Below are positions 51,613 through 60,440 of a stretch of 64,000 bases of DNA, piece by piece (position 1 is the first letter of the stretch; the number at the start of each line of letters is the position of its first letter). This DNA is from Phycisphaeraceae bacterium (lineage in GTDB: Bacteria; Planctomycetota; Phycisphaerae; Phycisphaerales; UBA1924). The stretch spans positions 310,001 to 374,000 of the forward strand of contig JAHBXB010000001.1 in NCBI GenBank assembly GCA_019636655.1. Direction: 5' to 3'. The notes under the pieces are model-generated. The model made no database searches, had not been told where the DNA came from, and saw nothing but the letters and a program-made list of their open reading frames with translations. Position numbers and translations under genes: made by a program.

Positions 51613-54600
51613 GGCTCAAACCCAAGACGGTCCGCCGGCTGCTGCTCGGTGCCGGTGTGATCGCCGTCGTCATCTCCTCAACCGTGTGCCTCGTCGTCGT
51701 CCGCAAGTGGCAGCACCGCCGTCAGGGCGACCGCCTCCGTGCTCAGGGTCTGACGGCGTACGCGGAGCACCGCTACACAGATGCGATGAACACCCTCGGG
51801 CCCTACCTCCGCGGGCTCACGTCCTACGCCGGCGACGGAGAGTCCCTCCTGGCCTACGCCCGTTGCCGCGAGATGGTCCCTCTCCCGCGGGACGCCCACT
51901 TGCTGGAAGCCGTGACGGTCTACGAGACCTACCTGCGGGGCCACCCGGCCGACCGCTCTGCCTCCCTTCATCTGCTGTCGCTCCTCATGAGCACAGGGCA
52001 GTTCAACGACGCCGCCGAGTACGCGGCAACCCTCCGGCCAGGGGACCTCGCCGCGGCCACGCCCGAGGATCTCCCGGTGCTCAGGCGCGAGGCGGCTGCG
52101 CTCCTCACACTCCGGCGCTTCGACACCGGATTCGCCCGGGTCGTCGACCGCTGGATCGAGTTGGAGCCGGAGTCACTCAAGGCCCACCTGATGTACTCCG
52201 CCTACCTCGTGGCGTCGGGCCAACCGGCGCAGGCCAAGGCCCGCGCCGACCGACTGCTGGAAGAGCACCCCGGTGACGTCCGATTCCGCCTTCTCTCGCT
52301 CCTGTCGCCCGGCTCGCACGACCGCCCGCTGGTGGATGAACTCTGTGCTCTCGCCGGGCTCGACCCTCGCTCTGCCGCGCGTACCGGCGAGGCGAACTAC
52401 CCCGACGAGTTCTACGTCGAGCGACTCGTCGAACTCTTTGACACGCTCGGCCGGCACGACCATGCCGCAGCCGTCCTGGCCGACGCTGCGACCCGGATCG
52501 ATGATCCGCAAATCCGGTTAGCCTCGTTGCGACGAGCGTGGCAGTCCGGCCAGCCCACCGAGGTCAACGACCGTCTCGCGGCCATGGGTGAGCCCGACCC
52601 CGATGCCTCCGCCGAGTGGCTTGGGATCAGAGGGCTGTGCCTGCTGACGCTGGACGACCCCGGCGCTGCATCGGCGATCGCTTCGGCGCTCCGCGCGAAG
52701 GCCGACATGGCCTCGAGCGCGTGGGCAAGAGCGATCGAGTCGTGGATGGCGACGCCGCAGCGCCGATCACTCCCGCTTGAATCCATGCGTCTTGCACGCC
52801 GGGATCTCCCCGGGTCACCCGAGGTCGCGTTCCTGTACGGCGAGATGCTGGCCGAGAACGGTCTATCCGAACAGGCCAGAGTCCAATGGCGCTCGGCCGC
52901 GATTTCCCCGCGTGCACCCGGTTGGTCCCGTCCGTGGATCCGGATCAGCGAGAGCCTTCTCGCCGACGGCCGACCCGATGAAGCGCTCGATGCGGCGGTG
53001 TCGGCGCTCGCGGCCTCGCCCGGCAGTCTGCCGGCACTTTCCGCCTGGGTCCGCGCCCAGGCTGCCCAGGTCATGGCCGGGCACCCAGGAGCGCCCGATG
53101 CCGACACCGTTCTAACGAGGATCGAATCGGCCGTCCGTCAGGCCAGCGCCGGCGACAGATCCCAGAGGGATCCACTCCTCGCCGACCTTCTTCCCATGAG
53201 ATCGGTCCTGCTCGCCGCGATCGGGCGTCGGGACGAGGCAATCCGCGCTGTTACCGATGCGATGGTGTCCTACCAGTCCAGCCGCCACATCCTGGAGGGA
53301 CTCGCCGAGGCGAGCCTTCGCGCAGGTTTCGGCGTTGAGATTGAGTGCCTCGACGCCGCCGAATCGATGGGTGGCCCGACTGCTCACAGTTCCGCTCTTC
53401 GAGCCGCCGCGTACCGGAACGCTGGTAATCCGGAACGCGGTCTGACCGTTCTGGCGGCAGGTGCTTCCGCGGCCAATCCTGCCGACCGTGTCGAATGGGA
53501 TATGGCCGCGGCCAAGTACTTGGAAACGATCGATCCTGAACAGGCAGCGCAGCGCTGGCTTGCCGTGGCGGATGCTCACAACGAGGACGTTCTCGTTCAG
53601 GTCCTCGCGTCTCGCTCTGCGGCCGTGGTTGCCCGGCCTTCCGCCCTGTCCCGTGTTGCGCAGCGGCTTGGGTCGATGCGGGGGCCGTCAGCCGACAGCC
53701 CAAGCGAGATTCTCCGCCTGGTTGAGGCCGATCAGGTGCTGCAGGGCGCCGTCACGCCGTCATCGCGAGACAGGGCGGTCTCCATCCTTCAGGGTCTGGT
53801 CACGGAATCTCCAAGGGATATGGAGCCGCGCGAGCGGCTCATCTCGGTCCTTTTGCTGAGCGATTCGGCAAACGGCGTTGTCCCGCACACTCTCGACGCC
53901 GTCGAGCAGCTCCGCGCCGCCGCCGCGGTGGCCCCCGCCCCAGCGCCCTACCTCCTCCGTGCGGCGGTGCTGCTCCAACGCGAACGGGATTTCGAGGCCG
54001 CGCGCCAAGAGCTCGTCGCCATCCTGTCCCTGCCCGCTCTCGATCCCGGCTCGCGGCGGCACGCCGTCGAGCTGCTGGTGCAGCAAGGCGATTGGCTGAC
54101 AGCCCTCCCCGCGATGGAATCCATGGTTGGGCCGGACGGGGAGGCGCCGGGTGAACTGCAGCTGATGCTCGCCAATGCCTACGCCGCCATCGGTCGCGAA
54201 CACGATGCGAGAGCAGCATACCGGCGCGCCGCGGCCAGCCCGCCACGCAGCCCGACGCAGATCGTGTCCCTGGCGGCCGCCTTGTACGATCGTGGCGACA
54301 CCGACCTCGCCGCGCGTCTGCTGTCGTGCCTTTCTTCCCTCGATGGGATCTCCCTCGCGCGGCAGCGACTCGCTGTGGGCGAGTTCCACGCCGCCGTTGA
54401 AGAGCCAATAGAGGCCGTTGCCGCCGCGGAAGCAGCGCTGGCGCTTGAGCCGGGCTTGGCTGATGCCGAGCACCTTATCGCCCGGTCACATGCCGCGATG
54501 GGCGACCGCCAAGCCTCGTTGCTCGCCGCCGACCGCGCAATCTCCGCGGGCCACCCGGACGCATCCCTCTCCGTCTTCCGCGAGCAGGTACGACTCACAT

Positions 54601-56066
54601 TGGGCGGCGATCAGGCCACACTGGCGCTACTCGCCGACGCCATGGCCGCCTCCCCCGCCCACGCAGCGGATGTCGCCGCGGCGCGGGCCCTGGAGTTGCT
54701 CCGTGTCAACGGCCGGTCGATGGAGACCGAGGCGCTGCTGCAGGTGGCTCGGGACAACCCGGCTTCGCTGTTCGCCCAGATCACGGTGCTGGAACGGCTC
54801 ATCTCTCGCCCGGCCGATGCCGAAGCCGCCCTCCGTCTTGGTCGGACGGCGATGGCGGCATTCCCGCAAGACGCCGAAGTCGCGAGGCTCACGGTGACAG
54901 CTGCAAGGCTCGCGGCCGAGTGGAACCTGATGTATACGGTCGCCCAGCAGTGGCGCCATCGGGCTCTAGGACGCTCCGTCGAGGCCGATGCCGCGGCCGC
55001 CCAGGCGCTCTTGCAACTCGGTCGACCATCGGACGCGCTGAGCCTTCTTCAGTCTCGTCTTGATCAGTCACCCCGCCTCGCATCGATGTCCGCCGGGCTC
55101 GAACTCCTATCGCTTGCGGCCAGGGCGATGGTCCGAGTTGGTGATGAGGCACGCGCCTTTGCCCTGCTGGCGCCACTCCTCAACGCACCCGGTCCGATCC
55201 GAGAGGCGACCTGGCCGCAACTTGCGTCCCGAGAGGTCCGCCCACCGTCCCGCGCCGCCGCATGGCTCAGCCGACTTGAGTCCTCGGTCCCCGCCGATCT
55301 GACCGACGAGCGACTTGACGTCGCCGCGGCATGGCTGGCGCTCGCCTCCAGGTCACAGGATATCGCGATTGAGTGCATCAACCGCGCCGAAGCGATCATC
55401 GAACCGGCTCTGAAAGACGACGGCCTTTCCGCGGCGTACGCCCACGAACTGTGGGCCGATTGCCAGCGGCGCCGCGGCCGTGCCGACGCCTCGGCCCGCA
55501 GCCTTGCCCGCGCCGCCGACCTCTACGAAGCCCACATCAGCCTCTCGTCGGATGCCACTCGACCGCGATTGCTCCTGGCCGCTGTCCGTGAACGGCAGGG
55601 CGACAGGAACGCCGCGATCGCCCTCTACGAGGGGCTCCTCGCGGATCCCGCTGTACCGGTCGCGTTCCTACCGATCATCGAGAACAACCTCGCGTTTGCC
55701 CTCCTCGCCGCGGGCAGCTCTCAGCAGATTGATCGCGCTCGGTCGCTCGCATCGCGGGCGGCTTTGCAGACCCGCTCCCCATGGGCGCTCGATACCCTCG
55801 CCCGCGCCGAAGCCATGGCAGGCCGTCGCAATGCCGCGATCGACGCCTACCGCGCTGCGCTGTCGGCATCCCCGGCCTTTCCGTCGTCGCTGATTGGCCT
55901 TGCCGATCTCCTGAGCACAGGATCGCGCGAGGAGCGGCGAGAAGCCACGGACCTGCTCGCGCGACTGCCCCAGGACTCGCCTTGGCAGTGGCAGACTCCC
56001 ACGCCCGCCGATCTCGCCGAGCAGCTCGAACTCGTGCGAGCACGGCTGAGGTCTGATAACCATTGA
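51609..56066 (+). CDS. Giant TPR-repeat membrane protein of the exosortase operon
   Basis: A 1485-residue protein with one N-terminal membrane segment (about residues 9-31, preceded by RLKPKTVRR) and a very long extracytoplasmic part made of helical TPR-like repeats, recognised by recurring patterns such as GLTAYAEHRYTDAMNTLGPYL, AYLVASGQPAQAKARADRLL and AEAALALEPGLADAEHLIAR. Exosortase/EPS loci often carry a TPR protein (PrsT in PEP-CTERM systems), so a scaffold role in glycan assembly or protein transfer is likely; this one is unusually long. It starts inside the stop of the sugar transferase (ATGA). Confidence 0.85.
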   Translation: MRLKPKTVRRLLLGAGVIAVVISSTVCLVVVRKWQHRRQGDRLRAQGLTAYAEHRYTDAMNTLGPYLRGLTSYAGDGESLLAYARCREMVPLPRDAHLLEAVTVYETYLRGHPADRSASLHLLSLLMSTGQFNDAAEYAATLRPGDLAAATPEDLPVLRREAAALLTLRRFDTGFARVVDRWIELEPESLKAHLMYSAYLVASGQPAQAKARADRLLEEHPGDVRFRLLSLLSPGSHDRPLVDELCALAGLDPRSAARTGEANYPDEFYVERLVELFDTLGRHDHAAAVLADAATRIDDPQIRLASLRRAWQSGQPTEVNDRLAAMGEPDPDASAEWLGIRGLCLLTLDDPGAASAIASALRAKADMASSAWARAIESWMATPQRRSLPLESMRLARRDLPGSPEVAFLYGEMLAENGLSEQARVQWRSAAISPRAPGWSRPWIRISESLLADGRPDEALDAAVSALAASPGSLPALSAWVRAQAAQVMAGHPGAPDADTVLTRIESAVRQASAGDRSQRDPLLADLLPMRSVLLAAIGRRDEAIRAVTDAMVSYQSSRHILEGLAEASLRAGFGVEIECLDAAESMGGPTAHSSALRAAAYRNAGNPERGLTVLAAGASAANPADRVEWDMAAAKYLETIDPEQAAQRWLAVADAHNEDVLVQVLASRSAAVVARPSALSRVAQRLGSMRGPSADSPSEILRLVEADQVLQGAVTPSSRDRAVSILQGLVTESPRDMEPRERLISVLLLSDSANGVVPHTLDAVEQLRAAAAVAPAPAPYLLRAAVLLQRERDFEAARQELVAILSLPALDPGSRRHAVELLVQQGDWLTALPAMESMVGPDGEAPGELQLMLANAYAAIGREHDARAAYRRAAASPPRSPTQIVSLAAALYDRGDTDLAARLLSCLSSLDGISLARQRLAVGEFHAAVEEPIEAVAAAEAALALEPGLADAEHLIARSHAAMGDRQASLLAADRAISAGHPDASLSVFREQVRLTLGGDQATLALLADAMAASPAHAADVAAARALELLRVNGRSMETEALLQVARDNPASLFAQITVLERLISRPADAEAALRLGRTAMAAFPQDAEVARLTVTAARLAAEWNLMYTVAQQWRHRALGRSVEADAAAAQALLQLGRPSDALSLLQSRLDQSPRLASMSAGLELLSLAARAMVRVGDEARAFALLAPLLNAPGPIREATWPQLASREVRPPSRAAAWLSRLESSVPADLTDERLDVAAAWLALASRSQDIAIECINRAEAIIEPALKDDGLSAAYAHELWADCQRRRGRADASARSLARAADLYEAHISLSSDATRPRLLLAAVRERQGDRNAAIALYEGLLADPAVPVAFLPIIENNLAFALLAAGSSQQIDRARSLASRAALQTRSPWALDTLARAEAMAGRRNAAIDAYRAALSASPAFPSSLIGLADLLSTGSREERREATDLLARLPQDSPWQWQTPTPADLAEQLELVRARLRSDNH

Positions 56067-56475
56067 CATATCGCAAGTATTGAGACGACAAGAGCTTGCC
56101 GAACCAGAGGTGGCTCGTCTCAGATCATGCCAGAGCTACATGCGATTCCTAGGGTGACTCGCAGTGACACGTCGTGCTCTGATCGCGCTTCTCATTCCGA
56201 GTCCATCGGCCGAAACCCCGTGTTGGGAACCGATCAATCCCTGCCGGAATGTCTTGAATCTGCTTGTGCCGGCGGGTATTGTGGGCCTTGGCTGAGTGCG
56301 GTGGCCTGCGGGCCGCGGCAGGACTCGCCGGCCGGGTATGGCACCCGTTGTTTTGCTCCATCCGCGAGAGAGGTACTCGCGGCTCGGGTTCGGGCGCGCC
56401 GTGCGGGGTCCGGACACTTTCGAGGGGAGCATCGCACAACTCGTGCGGGTGGCGGGGAACGAAGGGAGGAATGCC
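56067..56475 (+). other. 409-bp gene-free leader before the putative exosortase substrate
   Basis: No coding region could be supported here. An imperfect stem, GAGACGA (56081-56087) with TCGTCTC (56114-56120), lies 15 bp after the TPR stop but has no T-run, so it is not a standard terminator. A perfect 7-bp hairpin CCGCGAG / CTCGCGG (56362-56368 with 56376-56382) lies about 100 bp before the next start. GGGAGGA (56464-56470) is the ribosome site of the following gene. A promoter for the small gene is likely within the stretch but could not be pinned down. Confidence 0.45.
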
Positions 56476-56949
56476 ATGTCGTACGGTCTTGTACCGTCGA
56501 TTGTCGCCTCCGGGGTGCTGGTTTCGTCCGCGATAGCCGAACCTGTATCGCTGCGCGACGTTGGGGGTGTACCTGGGGGTGCACCAAGGGGCGGTGGGTC
56601 GACTCAAACTGATACTGCCAACCGTCCGGGCGAACCTGCGCCATTGGTTGCCGCCGCCCCGCTGGTCGGTCCGACCCAGTGGGCCGATGCATTCGGCGTC
56701 ACACGGGTCTCTCGCAGCGCCTCCGGCCTCGCTGGCGAGGAGGCCTATGTCGACCTGATGACCAGCCTCGTGGCTGCTGATGCGACCTCGGTCCACCCCT
56801 CCGCTTCGATGATCCCCGGAGTTCACGTGGCCGATCCGGTTGTGGTCGTGCCGCTCCCCCCGACCGTTTACGCGGGCGCCGCGACGCTCGGCGGAGCCAT
56901 GGCCGTCACTGCCTGGCGCCGTCGCCGAACGCACCACCGCACGGTCTGA
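56476..56949 (+). CDS. Small secreted protein with PEP-CTERM-like (VPLPP) sorting signal
   Basis: A 157-residue exported protein and probable exosortase substrate. A signal peptide spans residues 4-21 (GLVPSIVASGVLVSSAIA). The middle is Gly/Ala/Pro-rich and unlike any family I know. The C-terminus has the three-part sorting signal: VPLPP (125-129), a hydrophobic helix TVYAGAATLGGAMAVTAW (130-147) and RRRR (148-151). This resembles the VPLP variants common in planctomycetes. GGGAGGA five bases upstream supports ATG 56476. It is the only protein in the window with such a signal. Confidence 0.82.
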   Translation: MSYGLVPSIVASGVLVSSAIAEPVSLRDVGGVPGGAPRGGGSTQTDTANRPGEPAPLVAAAPLVGPTQWADAFGVTRVSRSASGLAGEEAYVDLMTSLVAADATSVHPSASMIPGVHVADPVVVVPLPPTVYAGAATLGGAMAVTAWRRRRTHHRTV

Positions 56950-56972
56950 GAAGGGAATTTGGTTCGCAGCGA

Positions 56973-58022
56973 TTACGCGCTGCCCCGACCGTATTGACGG
57001 TCGTAGTAGTCTCGATACGCGCCGCTCTTCACCCGATGCCACCATTCGGGGTTGTCGACATACCACCGCACGGTGCTCTCCAGCGCCTCCGGCCACGCCG
57101 ACCGGCTCGGCTTCCAGCCCAGTTTCGCCGCGATTTTGGACGCATCGATCGCGTAGCGAAGGTCATGCCCGGGCCGGTCCGCCACAGGCTTGATCATCTC
57201 CTTCCCCTTGCCCATCGCGTCGAGGATCGCGTGCGTCAGTTCCAGGTTGCTCCGTTCGTTGTTCCCGCCGACGTTGTACACCTCGCCCGGGATTCCTCGC
57301 TCCAGCACTGCCAGTACCGCCTCGCAGTGGTCGTCCACGTGCAGCCAGTCGCGCACGTTCCGGCCGTCGCCGTACAGGGGCACCTGCTTGCCTTCCAGCA
57401 GATTGGTCACGAACAGCGGGATCACCTTTTCGGGGAACTGGTACGGTCCGAAGTTGTTCGAGCACCGGGTGATCATCAGCGGCATGTGGAACGTGTGGAA
57501 GTACGCCCGGACCAGGCAGTCCCCGGCCGCCTTGCTCGCCGCGTACGGGCTGTTGGGCTGCAGCGGCGTCTCCTCGGTGAACTTCAGCTCCGGGTTCCCC
57601 AGCGGAAGCGACCCGTACACCTCATCGGTGCTCACGTACACGAACCGCCCGACGCCCTTGCCGCCTTTGGCCTTCCTCGCTGCGTCCAGCAACACCTGCG
57701 TCCCGCCCACGTTGCTCGCGATGAAGGGACCCGAGTCGAGGATCGACCGGTCCACGTGGCTCTCCGCGGCCATGTGCACCACCGCGTCGCACTCCTCCAT
57801 CAGCGGAGCAACCGCCGCCGTGTCGCGGATGTCGGCGTGCACAAAGCGGTAGTTCGGGTCCTTCTCCACATCGGCAAGGTTCTCGAGGTTGCCCGAGTAC
57901 GTCAGCACGTCGAGGTTGGTCACCCGCACGCCCGGCCGGTGCCGCAGCAGGAACTTCACGAAGTTGGAGCCGATGAACCCCGCGCCGCCGGTGAGAAGGA
58001 TGTGAGTGGGAGTGGGGGGCAT
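56973..58022 (-). CDS. rmlB: dTDP-glucose 4,6-dehydratase
   Basis: RmlB converts dTDP-glucose to dTDP-4-keto-6-deoxyglucose, the second step to dTDP-L-rhamnose. The 349-residue protein has LLTGGAGFIGSNFVKFLL (NAD site), VVHMAAESHVDRSI, VYVSTDEVYGSL with the catalytic Thr-Asp-Glu, YAASKAAGD (YxxxK) and ITRCSNNFGPYQFPEK. It is the last gene of the minus-strand rml operon, 15 bp after rmlD. Its 4-keto product could also feed other deoxysugars. Confidence 0.96.
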   Translation of the reverse strand: MPPTPTHILLTGGAGFIGSNFVKFLLRHRPGVRVTNLDVLTYSGNLENLADVEKDPNYRFVHADIRDTAAVAPLMEECDAVVHMAAESHVDRSILDSGPFIASNVGGTQVLLDAARKAKGGKGVGRFVYVSTDEVYGSLPLGNPELKFTEETPLQPNSPYAASKAAGDCLVRAYFHTFHMPLMITRCSNNFGPYQFPEKVIPLFVTNLLEGKQVPLYGDGRNVRDWLHVDDHCEAVLAVLERGIPGEVYNVGGNNERSNLELTHAILDAMGKGKEMIKPVADRPGHDLRYAIDASKIAAKLGWKPSRSAWPEALESTVRWYVDNPEWWHRVKSGAYRDYYDRQYGRGSA

Positions 58023-58037
58023 GGCGCTTTCCTTGGG

Positions 58038-58931
58038 CTACGCGAGCCGACCCATCACGTCGGCCAGATTGTCCTTCCAGTCCGGCATGCGACCCACCAG
58101 ACGCTCTGCGCGTGAAAGGTCGAGCACGCTGTACGCGGGCCGTCGCGCGGGACGAGGATACTCCGCCGATGTACACGGAGCGACTTCGCAGCGGTGAGCC
58201 AAGCCGGCGAGACGCACGATCTCGGTCGCAAACTCGAACCAGGTGCACTCACCCCCATCCGTGACGTGGAATGTGCCGCGAGCCTCTCGAGCGATGAGAC
58301 TGAGCGCGGTACTCGCGAGGTGGTCGCACGATGTAGGCCGGCCTCGCTGGTCGTTCACGACGCGAAGGCAAGGCTTGTTCTTCGCCAGATCCACGATCGT
58401 CCGAACGAAGTTCTTGCCCGACGTCGCATACAGCCAGCTTGTACGGATGAGCAGGTACTCGCAGCCCGAGGCCTCGATCAGTTCCTCTCCAACCACCTTG
58501 GTCCGGCCATAGGCGTTGATGGGTGAGCGAGGGTGGTCAACGGGATAGGGTGTGTCGGAGTCGCCATCGAAGACGTAGTCCGTGCTGAAGTGGACGAGCA
58601 GTGCTCCCTCGTCGCGACAAACCTTCGCGAGAGCTCCGACGCCCTCGCCGTTGACGCGGCGTGCCGCGGCTTCATTCGCCTCCGCGCCGTCCACATCGGT
58701 CCAGGCAGCACAGTTGATATAGGTGCGGTATCCGCCGACCGCGAGGCGTCGGATGCTCTCGGGGTTCGCCAGGTCGACGGAACTCCGGTCTGGTACATCG
58801 ACTCGAACACCGTGCAACAGATCGGCCTGCTCAAGCAGGCCGTGCCACGACCAACCCAACATGCCGGTGAACCCAATGAGGACCACTGGCTGTCGCGCCC
58901 GTGGCCCGTTGTTGACCAGACGCGGAATCAT
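58038..58931 (-). CDS. rmlD: dTDP-4-dehydrorhamnose reductase RmlD
   Basis: RmlD reduces dTDP-4-keto-L-rhamnose to dTDP-L-rhamnose. Motifs: VVLIGFTGMLGWSW (cofactor site, with GxxGxxG changed to GFTGMLG), VHFSTDYVFDGDSDTPY, YGRTKVVGEE (YxxxK) and LIRTSWLYATSGKNF. ATG 58931 overlaps the rmlC stop as ATGA, which decides this start over a GTG at 58949. It lies between rmlC and rmlB. Confidence 0.93.
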   Translation of the reverse strand: MIPRLVNNGPRARQPVVLIGFTGMLGWSWHGLLEQADLLHGVRVDVPDRSSVDLANPESIRRLAVGGYRTYINCAAWTDVDGAEANEAAARRVNGEGVGALAKVCRDEGALLVHFSTDYVFDGDSDTPYPVDHPRSPINAYGRTKVVGEELIEASGCEYLLIRTSWLYATSGKNFVRTIVDLAKNKPCLRVVNDQRGRPTSCDHLASTALSLIAREARGTFHVTDGGECTWFEFATEIVRLAGLAHRCEVAPCTSAEYPRPARRPAYSVLDLSRAERLVGRMPDWKDNLADVMGRLA

Positions 58932-59425
58932 CCGTGGCGAACCCCCCACGGAAACCCCTCGATACTGTCGTGCGCCCGCCGATCCTCATCAGGGCTCGCC
59001 GCGTTGTACGCGTGCGTCACGTAGTACAGCAACCCCGCCGGTGTATCGCCCACTGTTGCCGCCCCGTGCCACAGCGGCGGCGGGATGATCATCACCCCGG
59101 GCCGCTTCTCGCCGATCACCCCCAGCCAGGCCGTGCGGTCCTCCTCCCGGTACACCCCGACCTTGATGTGGCCCTGAAGGCAGATCCAGAAGTCCGTCTG
59201 AAGCGAGTGCCGGTGCCACGCCTTCACCACGCCGGGGTACTGCACCGAGTAGTTCACCTGCCCCTGCGGAGTCATCACCCCCTGCAACTGGTTCATCATC
59301 GACCAGCCCCGGTCGTCCGCAAACAGCGGCTGCGGCACGAACACCGGTTCGCGCCCTTCCCTCGCCGCCTCGAACGCCGCGGTCACACCGCCGTTCACGA
59401 TCCGTGGAAACTTCGGGGTTAGCAC
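58928..59425 (-). CDS. rmlC: dTDP-4-dehydrorhamnose 3,5-epimerase-like cupin
   Basis: A 165-residue cupin of the RmlC family, which epimerises C-3 and C-5 of dTDP-4-keto-6-deoxyglucose. It keeps PLFADDRGWSMM, a conserved histidine in GVVKAWHRHSLQTDFW, and VMIIPPPLWHGAATVG, but the sequence is more divergent and slightly shorter than standard RmlC (about 180), and KLV.V.RG...D.R is replaced by WICLQGHIKVGVYREE. Its position between rmlA and rmlD supports the epimerase role; a related isomerase is the alternative. Confidence 0.82.
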   Translation of the reverse strand: MLTPKFPRIVNGGVTAAFEAAREGREPVFVPQPLFADDRGWSMMNQLQGVMTPQGQVNYSVQYPGVVKAWHRHSLQTDFWICLQGHIKVGVYREEDRTAWLGVIGEKRPGVMIIPPPLWHGAATVGDTPAGLLYYVTHAYNAASPDEDRRAHDSIEGFPWGVRHG

Positions 59426-59452
59426 GCTGGTCCTCTCGCCGCAAATCCGCGG

Positions 59453-60283
59453 CTACGCACGCCCGGCAACCTTTTTCCGGGCTGGCGTGCCCGCCGCCCC
59501 TTTGCCCGCCGCGGCGCCGCCATCACGGGCCGCGCCGATCCCATCAACATGGTTCGCGCCGCTCTGCGCGATGAGCGTGCTCGCCCGGTGCAGGCTCTCG
59601 AACGTCCCGGCATCCGTCCACCACCCCTCCAAAATCTCGTGCGTCAGATCGCCGCGTTCCAGGTAGTAGTTGTTGACGTCGGTGATCTCCAGCTCGCCCC
59701 GGCCGCTCGGCTTGAGCCCCCCGCATACCTTGAACACATCCGCATCGTAGAAGTAGATCCCGGTCACCGCGTACCGGCTCGGCGGGCTCTGCGGCTTCTC
59801 GATGACCTCCACGATCCGGCTGCCCGGGTCGTCATTCTCGAACTTCACCACGCCAAACCGCTCAGGATCCGGCACTTCCTTCAGCAGGATCTTGGCGCCC
59901 GTCCGTTGGGTAAAGAAGTCCCCCGCCGCCTTGCGGATGTTCTTCTCGATGACGTTGTCGCCGAGCACCACGCAGATCTTGTCGCCATCGGCAAACTCCT
60001 CGGCGAGTTTGAGGGCATCGGCGATCCCTCCTTCGCCCTCCTGGTACGCGTACTCCAGGTGGCTCACGCCAAGGTGCTTCCCGTTCTTCAGCAGCTTGAG
60101 GAAGTCGCCCGCGTGCTCGCCGCCGGTCACGATCAGGATGTCGCGGATCCCCGCGTTGAGCAGGCACTCGATCGGGTAATAGATCATCGGCCGGTCGTAC
60201 ACCGGCAGCAGGTGCTTGTTGGTCACCAGCGTCAGCGGCCTGAGCCGCGACCCCAGTCCACCAGCGAGGATGATGCCTTTCAT
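59453..60283 (-). CDS. rmlA: Glucose-1-phosphate thymidylyltransferase RmlA
   Basis: RmlA makes dTDP-glucose from dTTP and glucose-1-phosphate. The signature IILAGGLGSRLRPLT with NKHLLPVYDRPMIYYPI, then VVLGDNVIEKNI and WTDAGTFESLHRAS are typical of the short (RmlA/RfbA) type. The last 35 residues are Ala/Gly/Lys-rich and lie outside the fold. It is followed by rmlC, rmlD and rmlB on the same strand; 157 bp separate it from the upstream SDR gene. Confidence 0.94.
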   Translation of the reverse strand: MKGIILAGGLGSRLRPLTLVTNKHLLPVYDRPMIYYPIECLLNAGIRDILIVTGGEHAGDFLKLLKNGKHLGVSHLEYAYQEGEGGIADALKLAEEFADGDKICVVLGDNVIEKNIRKAAGDFFTQRTGAKILLKEVPDPERFGVVKFENDDPGSRIVEVIEKPQSPPSRYAVTGIYFYDADVFKVCGGLKPSGRGELEITDVNNYYLERGDLTHEILEGWWTDAGTFESLHRASTLIAQSGANHVDGIGAARDGGAAAGKGAAGTPARKKVAGRA

Positions 60284-60440
60284 CGAGCGCCCTCCACACC
60301 GGCACCGGGGCTTATCGGACCCCCGCGTCCACCACGATCCGCCGATGGCGGAAGAACCTCGATCCGCGGTGCACGAAAACCGGCTGACTGTTCATCGGCA
60401 GTATACCCCAGGATCGTTCGTCCCCGGGGCGTGCCGGCCG

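Noticed and set aside
56081-56120. Inverted repeat after the TPR gene as a terminator
   Set aside because: The stem is long-looped and has no T-run; it is described only as an imperfect stem.
56336-56358. TGGCAC followed by TTGC, resembling a sigma-54 promoter before the exosortase substrate
   Set aside because: The spacing between the GG and GC elements is three bases too long for a -24/-12 promoter, and no activator site is visible.
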